A stretch of 64,000 nucleotides of DNA from Gemmatimonadota bacterium (GTDB lineage: Bacteria; Gemmatimonadota; Gemmatimonadetes; Gemmatimonadales; GWC2-71-9), in the NCBI GenBank assembly GCA_003222085.1, contig QHUK01000001.1:158854-222853 (forward strand), in the 5' to 3' direction. A program made the translations under genes and the position numbers. Below are positions 1 to 8,408 of this stretch, one piece after another (the stretch's first letter is position 1; each line of letters starts with the position of its first letter). The notes beneath the pieces were generated by a model, which was given only the letters and a program-made list of their open reading frames with translations, was not told the DNA's origin and searched no databases.

Positions 1-39
1 GGCGAGACGATCGTGCAGGTCCCGCTCGCGCTGAGGTAG
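1..39 (+). CDS. 3' end of an unidentified gene
   Basis: Frame 1 is open from the window edge and ends at a TAG at 37-39, giving the tail GETIVQVPLALR. Residue composition is protein-like, but twelve codons are too few to identify a product. It would converge on the epimerase gene that follows on the other strand. Confidence 0.3.
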   Translation, partial: GETIVQVPLALR

Positions 40-48
40 CCGCCCGGG

Positions 49-951
49 TCACTCCTGGTAGGTCTTCCACGCCCGGTAACACACATCGGCCTCATCCAGA
101 AATCCGGCGTGAGTCGGCTGCCAGCCGAGCAGGCGGACCGCCTTGCGCGCATCGATGTGCTGGCTCAGGGCGAGCGCGTCGGCGAAGTCGCCCAGGGTCT
201 TCCGGGCTTCCGGGAGGGGCGTCGGCCGGACGTCTCCCTGGTACCCGGCGGCACGTGCGGCCGCCGTCGCCATCTCGAGTACCGTAAAGCGCGACCGGTC
301 GTTCACGTTGAAGATCTCGCCCGCCAGTCCGCTTTCCCCGATTCGCACGTACGCGTCGGCCAGGTCATCGATGTGAACCATTGGTACGCGATTGCGACCA
401 TCCCCCACCACCAACGGCGGCTTCCCGGTGCTCGGCCCGGCGAACCACTGGCCGGTCAGACCACCGGGGCCGCCGTAGACGTCGCCGGGTCGGACGACCA
501 GGCCCCGCACGCCCGCGGCCTGCAACACCAGCTGCTCGTGAGCCGGTCGCCAGGCGACGAGCCTGGTGGGATTCGGGGGGGTCGTCTCGTCCACCATGCG
601 GTCGCCGGTGTCGCCGTACACCCACGCCCCGCTCGTGAAGACGAACGTCTTGGGCTTCGCGCCCCGGCGCCCGGCCTCGAGCAGCGTGTCGATGGCGCTC
701 TTGTCCTTGGCCACCCCACCCGCTGCGTAGTCGAACGCCGTGTGGACCAAGAGGGCACAGTGGCTGGCGACCTCGAGATAGGTGTTCGGGTCAGCCAGGT
801 CACCGATAACCGGCTCGATCTCATGCTGCGTAAGGCGACGCGCCTTCGCCTCGCTCCGGGCCAGGCCCAGGACCCGATGTCCCGCGCGCCGCAGCGCCGC
901 CGCGACGGCGAACCCGATGTACCCCGTGGCTCCCGTGACGAGGACTCGCAT
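49..951 (-). CDS. NAD-dependent epimerase/dehydratase (extended SDR)
   Basis: A 300-residue protein of the extended short-chain dehydrogenase family, which acts on nucleotide sugars or related substrates in the cytoplasm. The N-terminus carries the Rossmann motif VTGATGYIG (residues 5-13). An acidic residue in 'IGDLAD' follows, and the C-terminal substrate-binding half is typical in length. The usual YxxxK pair is not clear: the expected region reads 'TRLVAWRPAHEQLV', so the catalytic Tyr seems replaced. That fits atypical SDRs (NmrA- or YeeZ-like) and argues against assigning a specific sugar substrate. It starts one base upstream of where the rmuC-like gene ends, so the two are probably co-transcribed. 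Confidence 0.85.
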   Translation of the reverse strand: MRVLVTGATGYIGFAVAAALRRAGHRVLGLARSEAKARRLTQHEIEPVIGDLADPNTYLEVASHCALLVHTAFDYAAGGVAKDKSAIDTLLEAGRRGAKPKTFVFTSGAWVYGDTGDRMVDETTPPNPTRLVAWRPAHEQLVLQAAGVRGLVVRPGDVYGGPGGLTGQWFAGPSTGKPPLVVGDGRNRVPMVHIDDLADAYVRIGESGLAGEIFNVNDRSRFTVLEMATAAARAAGYQGDVRPTPLPEARKTLGDFADALALSQHIDARKAVRLLGWQPTHAGFLDEADVCYRAWKTYQE

Positions 952-1860
952 TCACGCAGAACCGTCGCGGACGTGCCCGGGTTCCCCCGGGTCCATACGA
1001 TCGTCCACGCCCGTGATCCGCTCGAAGCGCTCCTGAACCCGTCCCGCTTGGCGCTCGCTCTCCTCGAAGCGCTTCTGAGCATTGGCGAGGTGCGCGCCGA
1101 CCCCCTGGAACGCGGCCCAGAACCCCGCGAACTGCTGGCGGAGCCCGCCGAGCTGCTCCTGGATCTCACGGGCCTGCTGCTCCACCCGCATGCCCTTGAG
1201 CCCGTGGAGGACCACCAGCAGGTACGCATAGAAGGTGTGGGGCGACACGGGGATGACGCGACGGCGCAGCGCGTGCCCGAGGACGCTCTTCGCATCCCCC
1301 GGATCTTCCGCGCGCAGCACCGCCTCGTAGTACACGTTCTCGGCCGGGATGTACATCAGCGCGAAGTCATAGGTGCCCTCGTCCGGCCGGATGTACTTGT
1401 CGGCGATCTCGTCGATCCGCTCCTTGAGGGAGCGCGCGAACGCGCGCATCTCGCGCTCGGCTTCGGCGCCGGTCGCGGCGAGCAGCCGCCGGCACGCCTC
1501 GAGCGGAAACTTCGCATCTACGGGGACCAGACGGTCGCCCAGCCTGAGGGCCGCATCGACCCGTTCACCGGAGCGGAACGCGTGCTGCATCTGGTAATGG
1601 GAGGCAGGGAGGATCTGTCGCAACAGCTCTTCGAGCCACACCTCGCCGATCGTGCCGCGCAGCTTGGGGACCTGGAGCAGCTGCTGCACTTCGGTCACGG
1701 CGGTGCCCATCGACTCGAGGCGTTTCGTCGCCTCACCGAGCGCCCCGAGCCGCTCATGCACATCCCGCAGCGCGCGTGTCTGGTCCGCGCTGCCCCGGAG
1801 GAGCACGAGCGCGAGCAGCACGACGAGCACGACGATCGCGAGCGCGACCGCCGGTGACAC
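952..1860 (-). CDS. rmuC: RmuC-family DNA recombination protein, short form
   Basis: RmuC proteins are membrane-anchored, coiled-coil proteins with a restriction-nuclease-like domain, and they limit inversion at short inverted repeats. This copy has one N-terminal hydrophobic segment (about residues 3-21), a short helical linker, and the family signature region. That region includes 'RGTIGEVWLEELL', 'LRLGDRLVPVDAKFPLE' (the D-x-K of the nuclease fold) and 'DFALMYIPAENVYYEA'. At 302 residues it is clearly shorter than the usual 400-500. The long N-terminal coiled coil is reduced, while the conserved core and the C-terminal helix are intact. It lies directly upstream of the epimerase gene. Confidence 0.88.
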   Translation of the reverse strand: MSPAVALAIVVLVVLLALVLLRGSADQTRALRDVHERLGALGEATKRLESMGTAVTEVQQLLQVPKLRGTIGEVWLEELLRQILPASHYQMQHAFRSGERVDAALRLGDRLVPVDAKFPLEACRRLLAATGAEAEREMRAFARSLKERIDEIADKYIRPDEGTYDFALMYIPAENVYYEAVLRAEDPGDAKSVLGHALRRRVIPVSPHTFYAYLLVVLHGLKGMRVEQQAREIQEQLGGLRQQFAGFWAAFQGVGAHLANAQKRFEESERQAGRVQERFERITGVDDRMDPGEPGHVRDGSA

Positions 1861-1891
1861 TCTACGGCAACCTGGTCATGGCGCGCGAAAT

Positions 1892-2821
1892 CTACTCTTG
1901 GTAGGCTCGGATTCGCTCCCCGTTTCCCGCCGCGCGTGCCTGGATGAGCGCGGCACCGGCGTGCTCGAGGAGGCGGTCGGGCGCGAGCGGGGTCGCGTGT
2001 AGGTCGGCAACGGCCTCGTAGCCGGCGCGGACCAGCAGCGGCGGCAGCCCTCGGGGTCTCGGGCCCGCCGTCTGGAGCGCCTGGGTCAGTCGTCGCGCCA
2101 TCTGCACGGCGCCCGCGGGGGTGGTCGACGGGGCGAGCACCGCGAACTCGCTCCGGCCCAGGCGGCCGATGGCGTCCGACGCGCGTCCCCGTGCCTGGAG
2201 GACTTCCCCGGCGTACGCGACCGCCACCGGTGGCGCCGCGAGCAGGGCGGGACGGACGTCGTGCGACTCCAGCTCGACAGCGAGCGCCACGCAGGCGAGC
2301 GGCGCGTGACGGCGGAACGCGTCCGAGACCAGCTCGCGGGCGCGCCGCTCGAGCCCGCGCATCGTGTACAACCCGCTCGCCGGCTCCACGGCGGCCTCCT
2401 CAAGAGCGCGATCCGTCTCGAGCTTGACGCGGACGAAGGCATCGAGCTTCAGGCCCAGCTCTTCCGAGTTGATCACCAAGCTCAGGTAATCCCACGCGCC
2501 GGCCTCGAGCGCGGCGAGCCGCTGCTGCTTGGTCGCCGGCGTCGACGTGATCATGAAAATCGGCGTGTGCCAGGAGACCGCGCGATTCTGCCGGAGGGCG
2601 CGGCACACCGCAATGCTGTCCAGGTCTTGAAGGTTCGCGTCCATGAGAACGACGTCGGGCCGCGCGGCGGGTGCCCGGTCCAGCAGCTCGCGCCCGCTCC
2701 CCACGGACACGACCCGATACCCCAGCGGCTCGAGCATGCTGTCGAGCGCCTGGTTGAGCCACGTTCCCGAGTTGGCGATCAGCACGGCGGGTGGGCGGGG
2801 GAACGGCGTGCGCGGAGGCAA
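1892..2821 (-). CDS. Response regulator-like protein with degenerate GGDEF domain
   Basis: 309 residues in two parts. Residues about 12-125 form a receiver fold with a candidate phospho-Asp at D61 ('VVLMDANLQ'). The acidic pair expected at the end of strand 1 is missing ('VLIANSGT'), so Mg2+ binding and phosphorylation may be impaired. Residues about 145-305 look like a diguanylate cyclase domain in which the signature loop reads 'LGRSEFAVL' instead of GGDEF, so cyclase activity is unlikely. It is more probably a protein- or nucleotide-binding adaptor. It lies 102 bp downstream of a NarL-type regulator on the same strand. Confidence 0.75.
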   Translation of the reverse strand: MPPRTPFPRPPAVLIANSGTWLNQALDSMLEPLGYRVVSVGSGRELLDRAPAARPDVVLMDANLQDLDSIAVCRALRQNRAVSWHTPIFMITSTPATKQQRLAALEAGAWDYLSLVINSEELGLKLDAFVRVKLETDRALEEAAVEPASGLYTMRGLERRARELVSDAFRRHAPLACVALAVELESHDVRPALLAAPPVAVAYAGEVLQARGRASDAIGRLGRSEFAVLAPSTTPAGAVQMARRLTQALQTAGPRPRGLPPLLVRAGYEAVADLHATPLAPDRLLEHAGAALIQARAAGNGERIRAYQE

Positions 2822-2901
2822 TGTCGGGCCCTCAGGGTCAGGAGTGCTGCCATGAATGTGTGCCGGTGCCCCGGGGATGAGAATCGGGCGAAACCCTAGC
2901 T

Positions 2902-2923
2902 CCCCGGGGGAGAAGACCCGGGG
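2902..2923. terminator. CCCCGGG hairpin abutting a stop codon
   Basis: Seven-base arms CCCCGGG (2902-2908) and CCCGGGG (2917-2923) enclose an 8-nt loop. The right arm ends immediately before the TGA (2926-2924) of the minus-strand response regulator gene. There is no T-tract, so if it terminates transcription it is not a classical intrinsic terminator. It resembles the CCCCGGGC hairpins at 15648, 16175, 44742 and 44792, which also lie at or near stop codons. Confidence 0.5.
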
Positions 2924-3556
2924 TCAGGGCGTGATCAGGCCTTCCCGGATGGCGTAGCGGACGAGGCCGGCGACGTCGTGGACATTCAACTTCTTCATCA
3001 CGCGCGAGCGGTGAAACTCGGCGGTCTTGGGGCTGATCGCGAGCAGCGCGGCCACCTCCTTGGTCGACTTGCCTTCGGCCACGAGCTGCACGACCTGCCG
3101 CTCACGCGAGGTCAGCCGGCTGCGGTCTTCCGCGGCAGCCGCCCGGCAGGCGTCCACGACAGCCTGCGAGACGCCCGCCCCGACGTAGAACCCGCCGCGC
3201 GACACCTGCTGGATGGCCTGGGCGAGGTCTTCCCCCGCCTGGGTCTTGAGCACGAACCCCCGCACGCCCGCGCGTACCGCGTCCGTCACCAGACGGTCCT
3301 GCTCGAGCGCCGTCAGCATCACGACCTGGGTTTCAGGACATGCCTCGACGATCTGGCGCGCGGCATCGATGCCGTTCAGGAGCGGCATCATGATATCGAG
3401 CACGGCCACATCCGGCTCATGCTGCCGCGTCAAGTCGACCGCCGCCCGACCGTCGGACGCTTCGGCGACCACCTCGAGGCCGTGGCGCTCGAGCAGGGCG
3501 CGCACGCCCTGCCGCAGCACGACGTGGTCGTCGGCCAGCACTACGCGTAGCGACAT
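2924..3556 (-). CDS. LuxR/NarL-type response regulator
   Basis: 210 residues with the standard two-domain layout. The receiver (residues 1-120) has the acidic pair D9-D10, phospho-acceptor D54 ('VAVLDIMMPLL') and the K of 'VLKTQAG'. The LuxR helix-turn-helix (about 145-205) reads 'LTSRERQVVQLVAEGKSTKE' followed by the recognition helix 'SPKTAEFHRSRVMKKL'. All key residues are present, so it should be a phosphorylation-dependent DNA-binding regulator. No cognate sensor kinase is adjacent. The gene is transcribed away from the DUF2779 nuclease, with a 120-bp shared upstream region. Confidence 0.93.
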   Translation of the reverse strand: MSLRVVLADDHVVLRQGVRALLERHGLEVVAEASDGRAAVDLTRQHEPDVAVLDIMMPLLNGIDAARQIVEACPETQVVMLTALEQDRLVTDAVRAGVRGFVLKTQAGEDLAQAIQQVSRGGFYVGAGVSQAVVDACRAAAAEDRSRLTSRERQVVQLVAEGKSTKEVAALLAISPKTAEFHRSRVMKKLNVHDVAGLVRYAIREGLITP

Positions 3557-3676
3557 CGTTCCTCCGCGGATCCCGAGCTCCTCTATATGGAGCGACCCGG
3601 CACGGCGTCAAGCAGCCTGCGTCACGGCACGTGTGAAGTACCCGTCCGGTAGCGAGTTATCGGTTACTGTTCGGTC

Positions 3677-5176
3677 ATGCCGGGCGAACCATCCCGCCTC
3701 TCCAAGTCGCGCTATCTCGCCGGCCTCCAGTGTCACAAGCAGCTGTGGTGGCGCGTGCACGAGCCCGAGGCGCCGGAGCTGTCCCCGACGCCGGGACAAC
3801 AGAACCTGTTCGCACAGGGACGGGACGTGGGCGAGCGCGCGCGGCGCCACGTCCCCGGGGGCGAGCTGATCGATCTCCCGTTCTTTCAGTACGACGACAA
3901 GGTGGCGGCGACGCGGGAGGCCCTGAAGCGCGAGCCACCGGCGATCTACGAGGCCTGGTTCCTGGCGGACGACACCTACGTGGGGGTCGACATCCTGGAG
4001 CGCACGCCCCGGGGCCACACCGTGATCGAGGTAAAGGCGTCCAACAGCCGCAAGCCGGAGCACCTTCCCGATGCGGCCGTGCAGGTGCACGTGCTGCGGG
4101 GCGCGGGCCTGCAGGTCGAACGCGCCGAGGTGATGCATCTCAACCCGGAATGCCGCCACCCCGACCTGTCCAACCTGTTCGTGCGCGAGGACGTGACCGC
4201 ACTGGTCGAGGGCGCGCTGATCGGCGTGCCCGACGAGCTCGCCGCCCAGCGGCGGATGCTCGAGGGACCGCTGCCGGATGTCCCCATTGGGGAGCACTGC
4301 ACTCGACCCTATGATTGCCCGTTCCTCGAGCGCTGCTGGCCCAAGCTCCCCGACCACCATGTGAGCAAGCTGTATCGCATCGAGCGCAAGCGGGCGCTCG
4401 AGCTCGAGGCCGACGGGTATGAGACGCTGTACGACCTACCCTCGGACCTGGAGCTCTCGGTGATCCACGCGCGCCAGGTCAGGGCGGTGCAGACCGGTCG
4501 CATGGTCGTGGAGCCGACGCTCGCGAAGGCGCTCCCTCAATTTGCGTCGCCGCTCGCGTTTCTCGACTTCGAGACCGTGAGCCTGGCGATTCCGCGCTGG
4601 CCGGGGTGCCGCCCATGGCAGCAGGTCCCGGTGCAGTTCAGCGCCCACCGGGAGGAGCGGGGTCGCGGGGGGAGCCTCGTGCATCATGAGTGGATCGCCG
4701 AGGGACCGGCGGATCCCCGCCCCGCCCTGGCGGAGGCTCTGGTCGAGGCGTGCGCGGAGGCGCGCAAGGTCGTGGCGTATCATGCGAGCTTCGAGCGCGA
4801 GTGCCTCAAGCAGCTCCGCGAGGCCGTGCCGCGCTTCGCGAAGGAGCTCGAGCGGATCGAAAAGCGCCTGGTGGACCTGTTGCCGGTGATCCGGAGGCAT
4901 GTGTACCACCCTGATTTCGGTGGCGGATTCAGCATCAAGAAAACGCTGCCGGCACTGGTCCCCGGGCTCTCCTACGCCGACTTGTGGGTGCAGGACGGCG
5001 AGGTCGCGACGGTGGAGCTACAGCGGCTGATGCTCGAGGGCGACCGGACGCCGCCGGCCGAGCGGGCGGCGCGACGTGAGGCGCTGCTGCGCTACTGCGA
5101 GCGGGACACGTGGGCGATGGTGAAACTGCTGGAAAAGCTCAGGAGCTTGGTGGCGGACCAGCTGGAGCTGTTTTGA
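3677..5176 (+). CDS. Cas4-like/DUF2779 two-nuclease protein
   Basis: 499 residues that read as two nuclease modules. The N-terminal half (1-230) looks like a Cas4/RecB-type PD-(D/E)xK domain. It has D105, then E118-V-K120, and a cysteine set C19, C208, C214, C220 spaced like the four Cys that hold a 4Fe-4S cluster in Cas4 and AddB. The C-terminal half matches DUF2779, an RNase H-fold DEDD-exonuclease-like domain. It shows 'FLDFET' (D297, E299), then 'VVAYHASFE' and 'YCERDTWAMV' with the last Asp near residue 479. No CRISPR array or cas gene is near, so this is a solitary nuclease and a repair or defence role is inference. Confidence 0.82.
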   Translation: MPGEPSRLSKSRYLAGLQCHKQLWWRVHEPEAPELSPTPGQQNLFAQGRDVGERARRHVPGGELIDLPFFQYDDKVAATREALKREPPAIYEAWFLADDTYVGVDILERTPRGHTVIEVKASNSRKPEHLPDAAVQVHVLRGAGLQVERAEVMHLNPECRHPDLSNLFVREDVTALVEGALIGVPDELAAQRRMLEGPLPDVPIGEHCTRPYDCPFLERCWPKLPDHHVSKLYRIERKRALELEADGYETLYDLPSDLELSVIHARQVRAVQTGRMVVEPTLAKALPQFASPLAFLDFETVSLAIPRWPGCRPWQQVPVQFSAHREERGRGGSLVHHEWIAEGPADPRPALAEALVEACAEARKVVAYHASFERECLKQLREAVPRFAKELERIEKRLVDLLPVIRRHVYHPDFGGGFSIKKTLPALVPGLSYADLWVQDGEVATVELQRLMLEGDRTPPAERAARREALLRYCERDTWAMVKLLEKLRSLVADQLELF

Positions 5177-5186
5177 GGTGATGAAC

Positions 5187-5483
5187 TTACTGGGTCCGAC
5201 CGTCCCCGGACTCGAGCTCGTTGAGCGCCGACCGCACGGCGCTCGCGTGGCCCCGCTCGCTGCTGCGGTACACATCCTGGGTGCTGCTGCCTCGCACGAC
5301 GCGATACTCGCGCGCGCCGACGGCGCTGCCGCTGGCGTATTCGCGCACGTCCCACTGGTCCTTCCCGCGACACCGTGGGTAACACTCCCGCACGTGGGAC
5401 AGCTCTTCCGGGGTGAGAATCGCGCCTTGCAGCTCCACGTGGGCGCGTAGCAAACTCGGAAACTCCTGGGACTCGACGATCAT
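5187..5483 (-). CDS. Small hypothetical protein
   Basis: 98 residues with balanced composition and no signal peptide or membrane helix. It contains two Cys in 'VRECYPRCRGKDQW' and a basic C-terminal half, and no family is recognised. It converges on the DUF2779 nuclease gene, whose stop is 10 bp away, and lies downstream of mocA on the same strand. The ribosome binding site is weak, and overlapping frames on both strands are also open. The call rests mainly on its less biased amino-acid composition. Confidence 0.45.
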   Translation of the reverse strand: MIVESQEFPSLLRAHVELQGAILTPEELSHVRECYPRCRGKDQWDVREYASGSAVGAREYRVVRGSSTQDVYRSSERGHASAVRSALNELESGDGRTQ

Positions 5484-5571
5484 GTGATGGCCCCCAACCG
5501 CTGCGACGTCTCAAGCCACGGCCACCACGCACCGGCGCCGGCACTCAACTGCACATACCGCACACCTCACA

Positions 5572-6201
5572 TTAGCGCGGAGGACGATCAGCGGCAAGGT
5601 AGTGCTGGCTCACCGCCGCAAAGTCCTCCGGCGTATCCACATCCGTGAGCAGCGCTTCCGGCCGTTCCACATACATCGCTTCGCGTCGGTGCGCCTGCAC
5701 GACCGCCTTGCCGCACCCCTCCCCCGTCCAGGCGAGCAGCTCACCGAACAGCGCGCGTCGGAAGAGCAAGGGCGGAGCCGTCACGTCGCCGTAGCGCGAG
5801 ACGACCAGCGGCGCGTCGGTCCCGCGCGCCGCCGCGACCAGCATCGCGAGCGTCTCGACCGTCACGCGCACCATGTCGCCCAGCATCACGACGACGGCCT
5901 CGACATCCGCGCCGAGCAGGTTCAAGCCGCGATGCAGGGAGCCGCTCGTGGGGCCGGTGTAATCAGGATTCACCGCGAGCTCGAGCGGGAGGCCGTTCAG
6001 CTCGGCGCGCAACCGATCCGCCTCGTGGCCGATCACGACCACTACCGGCGACAGCCCCGCCGCGAGAGCGCGCTGGGCGGCCCGTCGCACGAGCGATTCG
6101 CCCTGGAGCTCGAGCAGCATCTTGTTCCTGCCCATGCGGCGCGACGCGCCGGCCGCGAGGATCACGCCCGCGACGCGAGACGGCTCAGTCGGTGGGGGCA
6201 T
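5572..6201 (-). CDS. mocA: MobA/MocA-like molybdopterin nucleotidyltransferase
   Basis: 209 residues of the MobA-like NTP transferase fold. The P-loop-like start 'VILAAGASRRMGRNKMLL' binds the NTP, and 'VVVMLGDMVRVT' supplies the metal-binding Asp. In MocA-type enzymes this domain joins CMP (or GMP) to molybdopterin to make the dinucleotide cofactor used by CO dehydrogenase and xanthine oxidase family enzymes. It is the last gene of the cox operon and overlaps xdhC by 17 bp. That supports MCD cofactor synthesis for the CoxL-type enzyme upstream. MocA and MobA cannot be separated with certainty by eye. Confidence 0.85.
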   Translation of the reverse strand: MPPPTEPSRVAGVILAAGASRRMGRNKMLLELQGESLVRRAAQRALAAGLSPVVVVIGHEADRLRAELNGLPLELAVNPDYTGPTSGSLHRGLNLLGADVEAVVVMLGDMVRVTVETLAMLVAAARGTDAPLVVSRYGDVTAPPLLFRRALFGELLAWTGEGCGKAVVQAHRREAMYVERPEALLTDVDTPEDFAAVSQHYLAADRPPR

Positions 6202-7273
6202 GAATGGCGGCGCGGCGCTCCCGGAGCGACCTCGCTCGCCGACCGGAGCGCACGGCGAGAATCTCCGCGATGACGGCGAGCGCGACCTGCTCCGCGCCGT
6301 CGGTCCCGATGTCCAACCCTACGGGCCCGTACACCCGCCCTTCGTCCGTCGACCCCTCGGCGCTCAGGTTCCGGAGGATGCGCTCGGTGCGCTGGCGCGG
6401 TCCCAGCATCCCGACGTAGGCGACCGGCGCCTTCAGGAGGGCGCGCACGTACGCCTGATCATCCGCGAAATTGTGATTCATCACGACGGCGTAACACTCG
6501 GCGTCGAGCGGCAGCGCGTCCTCCAGCTCGTCGCCGACGCTCTGCACGAGCGCCGCCGCGGCCGGGAACCGGTCGGCGGTGAGGTAGCCCGGCCGGCGAT
6601 CGACCACCACGACGCGGAAGCCGACCTCGGCGGCGAAGCGCACCAACGGCCGGGCATCGTCGCCCGCGCCCAGAACTACCAGCTGGGGCGGCGGAACCAG
6701 CACGTCGAAAAACACGGTGCGGCCCGCGATCTCCTGGATCCCGGATTCTCCGGTCTCGAGCAGCGCGCGCGCGCGCGTGGTCGCGTTCCGATTGAGGTCT
6801 GCCGAGCCCAAGTCGCCCTCGGCACCGTCGCCGGTCACGACCAGACGTGTCCCGTTTCCCCTTTCCCGTTTCCCGTCGAGCAGCGTGCAGACGACGAACG
6901 GGCGCCGGCCATCCAGCAGCTCCCGCTCCCTCGGCCGCGCGTCCGCCGCCTCGACGAACACATCGACCTGCCCCTCGCACCCCACGCCCAGGTCCCAGGC
7001 CGCGATCTCGTCGGCGCTCGAGCAATAGTTCCGGAGCTCCGGCTCCCCCTTTCGGATGACCTGCAGTGCCACTTCGCGTACGTCCTGCTCGAGGCAGCCG
7101 CCGCTCACGTTTCCGGCGGTGCGGCCGTCCTCGGCGACCGCGAGCTTCGCCCCTTCGTGGCGGTACGCCGAGCCCCGCACCCGCACGACGGTGGCGAGCG
7201 CGGCCCGTGTGCCCGCGGTGCGGGCCGCATGCAGGAAGTCCAGCACTTCGCGCGTTTCAAGCCACTGCTTCAT
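6185..7273 (-). CDS. XdhC/CoxF-family molybdenum cofactor insertion protein
   Basis: XdhC/CoxF proteins bind and sulfurate the Mo cofactor and deliver it to molybdenum hydroxylases. The start chosen is the ATG at 7273, preceded by GGAGAG. It gives 362 residues beginning MKQWLETREVL. The N-terminal XdhC_CoxI domain has 'ALATVVRVRGSAYRHEGAKL' and 'GNVSGGCLEQDV', the latter with the conserved Cys. The C-terminal Rossmann domain has 'LVVLGAGDDARPLVRFA'. Between them the sequence GKRERGNGTR is encoded by a 28-bp heptamer array at 6847-6874, apparently an in-gene insertion. The gene overlaps coxE upstream by 17 bp and mocA downstream. Confidence 0.9.
   Translation of the reverse strand: MKQWLETREVLDFLHAARTAGTRAALATVVRVRGSAYRHEGAKLAVAEDGRTAGNVSGGCLEQDVREVALQVIRKGEPELRNYCSSADEIAAWDLGVGCEGQVDVFVEAADARPRERELLDGRRPFVVCTLLDGKRERGNGTRLVVTGDGAEGDLGSADLNRNATTRARALLETGESGIQEIAGRTVFFDVLVPPPQLVVLGAGDDARPLVRFAAEVGFRVVVVDRRPGYLTADRFPAAAALVQSVGDELEDALPLDAECYAVVMNHNFADDQAYVRALLKAPVAYVGMLGPRQRTERILRNLSAEGSTDEGRVYGPVGLDIGTDGAEQVALAVIAEILAVRSGRRARSLRERRAAIHAPTD
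6847..6874. repeat. Heptamer array, 4 units, inside xdhC
   Basis: Four tandem 7-mers. Read on the minus strand they are GGGAAAC, GGGAAAG, GGGAAAC and GGGACAC. The same last two units end the array at 55094-55121 in another gene. The array lies within the coding sequence of the XdhC-family protein, between its two domains. Confidence 0.8.
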
Positions 7274-8408
7274 GCAGTCTCTCCGCGAGATGCTCGAGCG
7301 ATGCGACGGTGCCACACGCAATGAACTCATCCGCGTACGGCAGCGCGGCGACGAGGCCTTGCGTCGCAGGCTCAAACCCCGGCGTCCCGGCGAGCGGATC
7401 GAGCCAGATCAACCGTCGGCACGAGCGTCGGAGCACCGCCATCTCGCGCGCGAGCCGCGCCGGGTCGTCGCGCTCCCAGCCGTCCGACACGATGAGCACG
7501 ACGGCGCCACTCCGTACGGTGCGACGCACCCAGCGGCGGTTGAGTTCCTGGAGGCTCGCGCCGATGCGCGTCCCCCCACTCCAGTCCACCACTTTCCCCG
7601 CCACGCGCGCGAGCGCCGCGTCGGGATCGCGCACCCGCAGCTCCCGCGTGACGCGGGTCAATCGCGTCCCGAAGACGAAGACCTCCACGGGTGCCCCGGA
7701 GCGCGCCAGGGCGTGCGCGAAGCGCAGCAGGAAGCGGCTGTACCGCTCCATCGAGCCCGAAATGTCGCATACCAGGACGATCGGGCGTGGCCGCGTACGG
7801 CGTTGCCAAAACCGCCAGGCCAGGGGCTCGCCGCCCGCGCCGAGCGAGGTCCGGAGCATGGCCCGCGGGGCGACCCGGCGCCCGCGGCGGCCCAGTCGCG
7901 GGCGACGCGATGGGCGGAGCGGCAGGCGCGGACGGAGCGCCGCCAGCATCGCCGCGGCGTCGCGCGCCTCAGCGGGCGTGAGCCCCGCGAAATCGGCGGT
8001 CCGGAGTGCCTCTTGCACGCTCGCGCCGATGCGTGCCGAGTCGTCCACGACCTCCGTGACGTCCGTGCCCGGCGGCGCGTCGGGACCGAACCGCGCTTCG
8101 GCGGGGGAGCCCTCGTTCTGGCGCAACCGCGGCAGCGCGGCGGACACCGCTCCGCGAGCGGTGCTCGCGCGCCAGAAGAGATCGAACGCCGCGTCGTACA
8201 CGGCGCGCTCCTCGCGCCGCCGCACGAACACGGCCCGCCCCGCCGCCTTCACGTCGTCCCGGCGCTCGAAGCCGAGCAGCGCGAGCACCTCGGCGAAGCG
8301 CCGGGTCTGCACGGAGTCGATGGACAGGCCGGCGCGGCGCAACATGCGGCCGAACACGATCACGTTACCGACAAGAGCGTTGCCGGAAACAGCGTTGCCC
8401 GCAGTCAC
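7257..8408 (-). CDS. coxE: CoxE-like VWA-domain protein
   Basis: 383 residues of the CoxE family (VWA_CoxE). CoxE works with the MoxR-type ATPase CoxD in maturing the CuSMoO2 or related centre of form I CO dehydrogenase, and its role with form II enzymes is less defined. The C-terminal von Willebrand A domain carries the MIDAS-type motif 'VCDISGSMERYSRF' (DxSxS) and 'WSGGTRIGASLQ'. The stop of coxD and the start of coxE overlap by 4 bp, and the gene overlaps xdhC by 17 bp. It therefore sits in a tightly coupled operon. N-terminal residues up to about M22 are less conserved-looking, so the start is uncertain. Confidence 0.88.
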   Translation of the reverse strand: MTAGNAVSGNALVGNVIVFGRMLRRAGLSIDSVQTRRFAEVLALLGFERRDDVKAAGRAVFVRRREERAVYDAAFDLFWRASTARGAVSAALPRLRQNEGSPAEARFGPDAPPGTDVTEVVDDSARIGASVQEALRTADFAGLTPAEARDAAAMLAALRPRLPLRPSRRPRLGRRGRRVAPRAMLRTSLGAGGEPLAWRFWQRRTRPRPIVLVCDISGSMERYSRFLLRFAHALARSGAPVEVFVFGTRLTRVTRELRVRDPDAALARVAGKVVDWSGGTRIGASLQELNRRWVRRTVRSGAVVLIVSDGWERDDPARLAREMAVLRRSCRRLIWLDPLAGTPGFEPATQGLVAALPYADEFIACGTVASLEHLAERLHEAVA

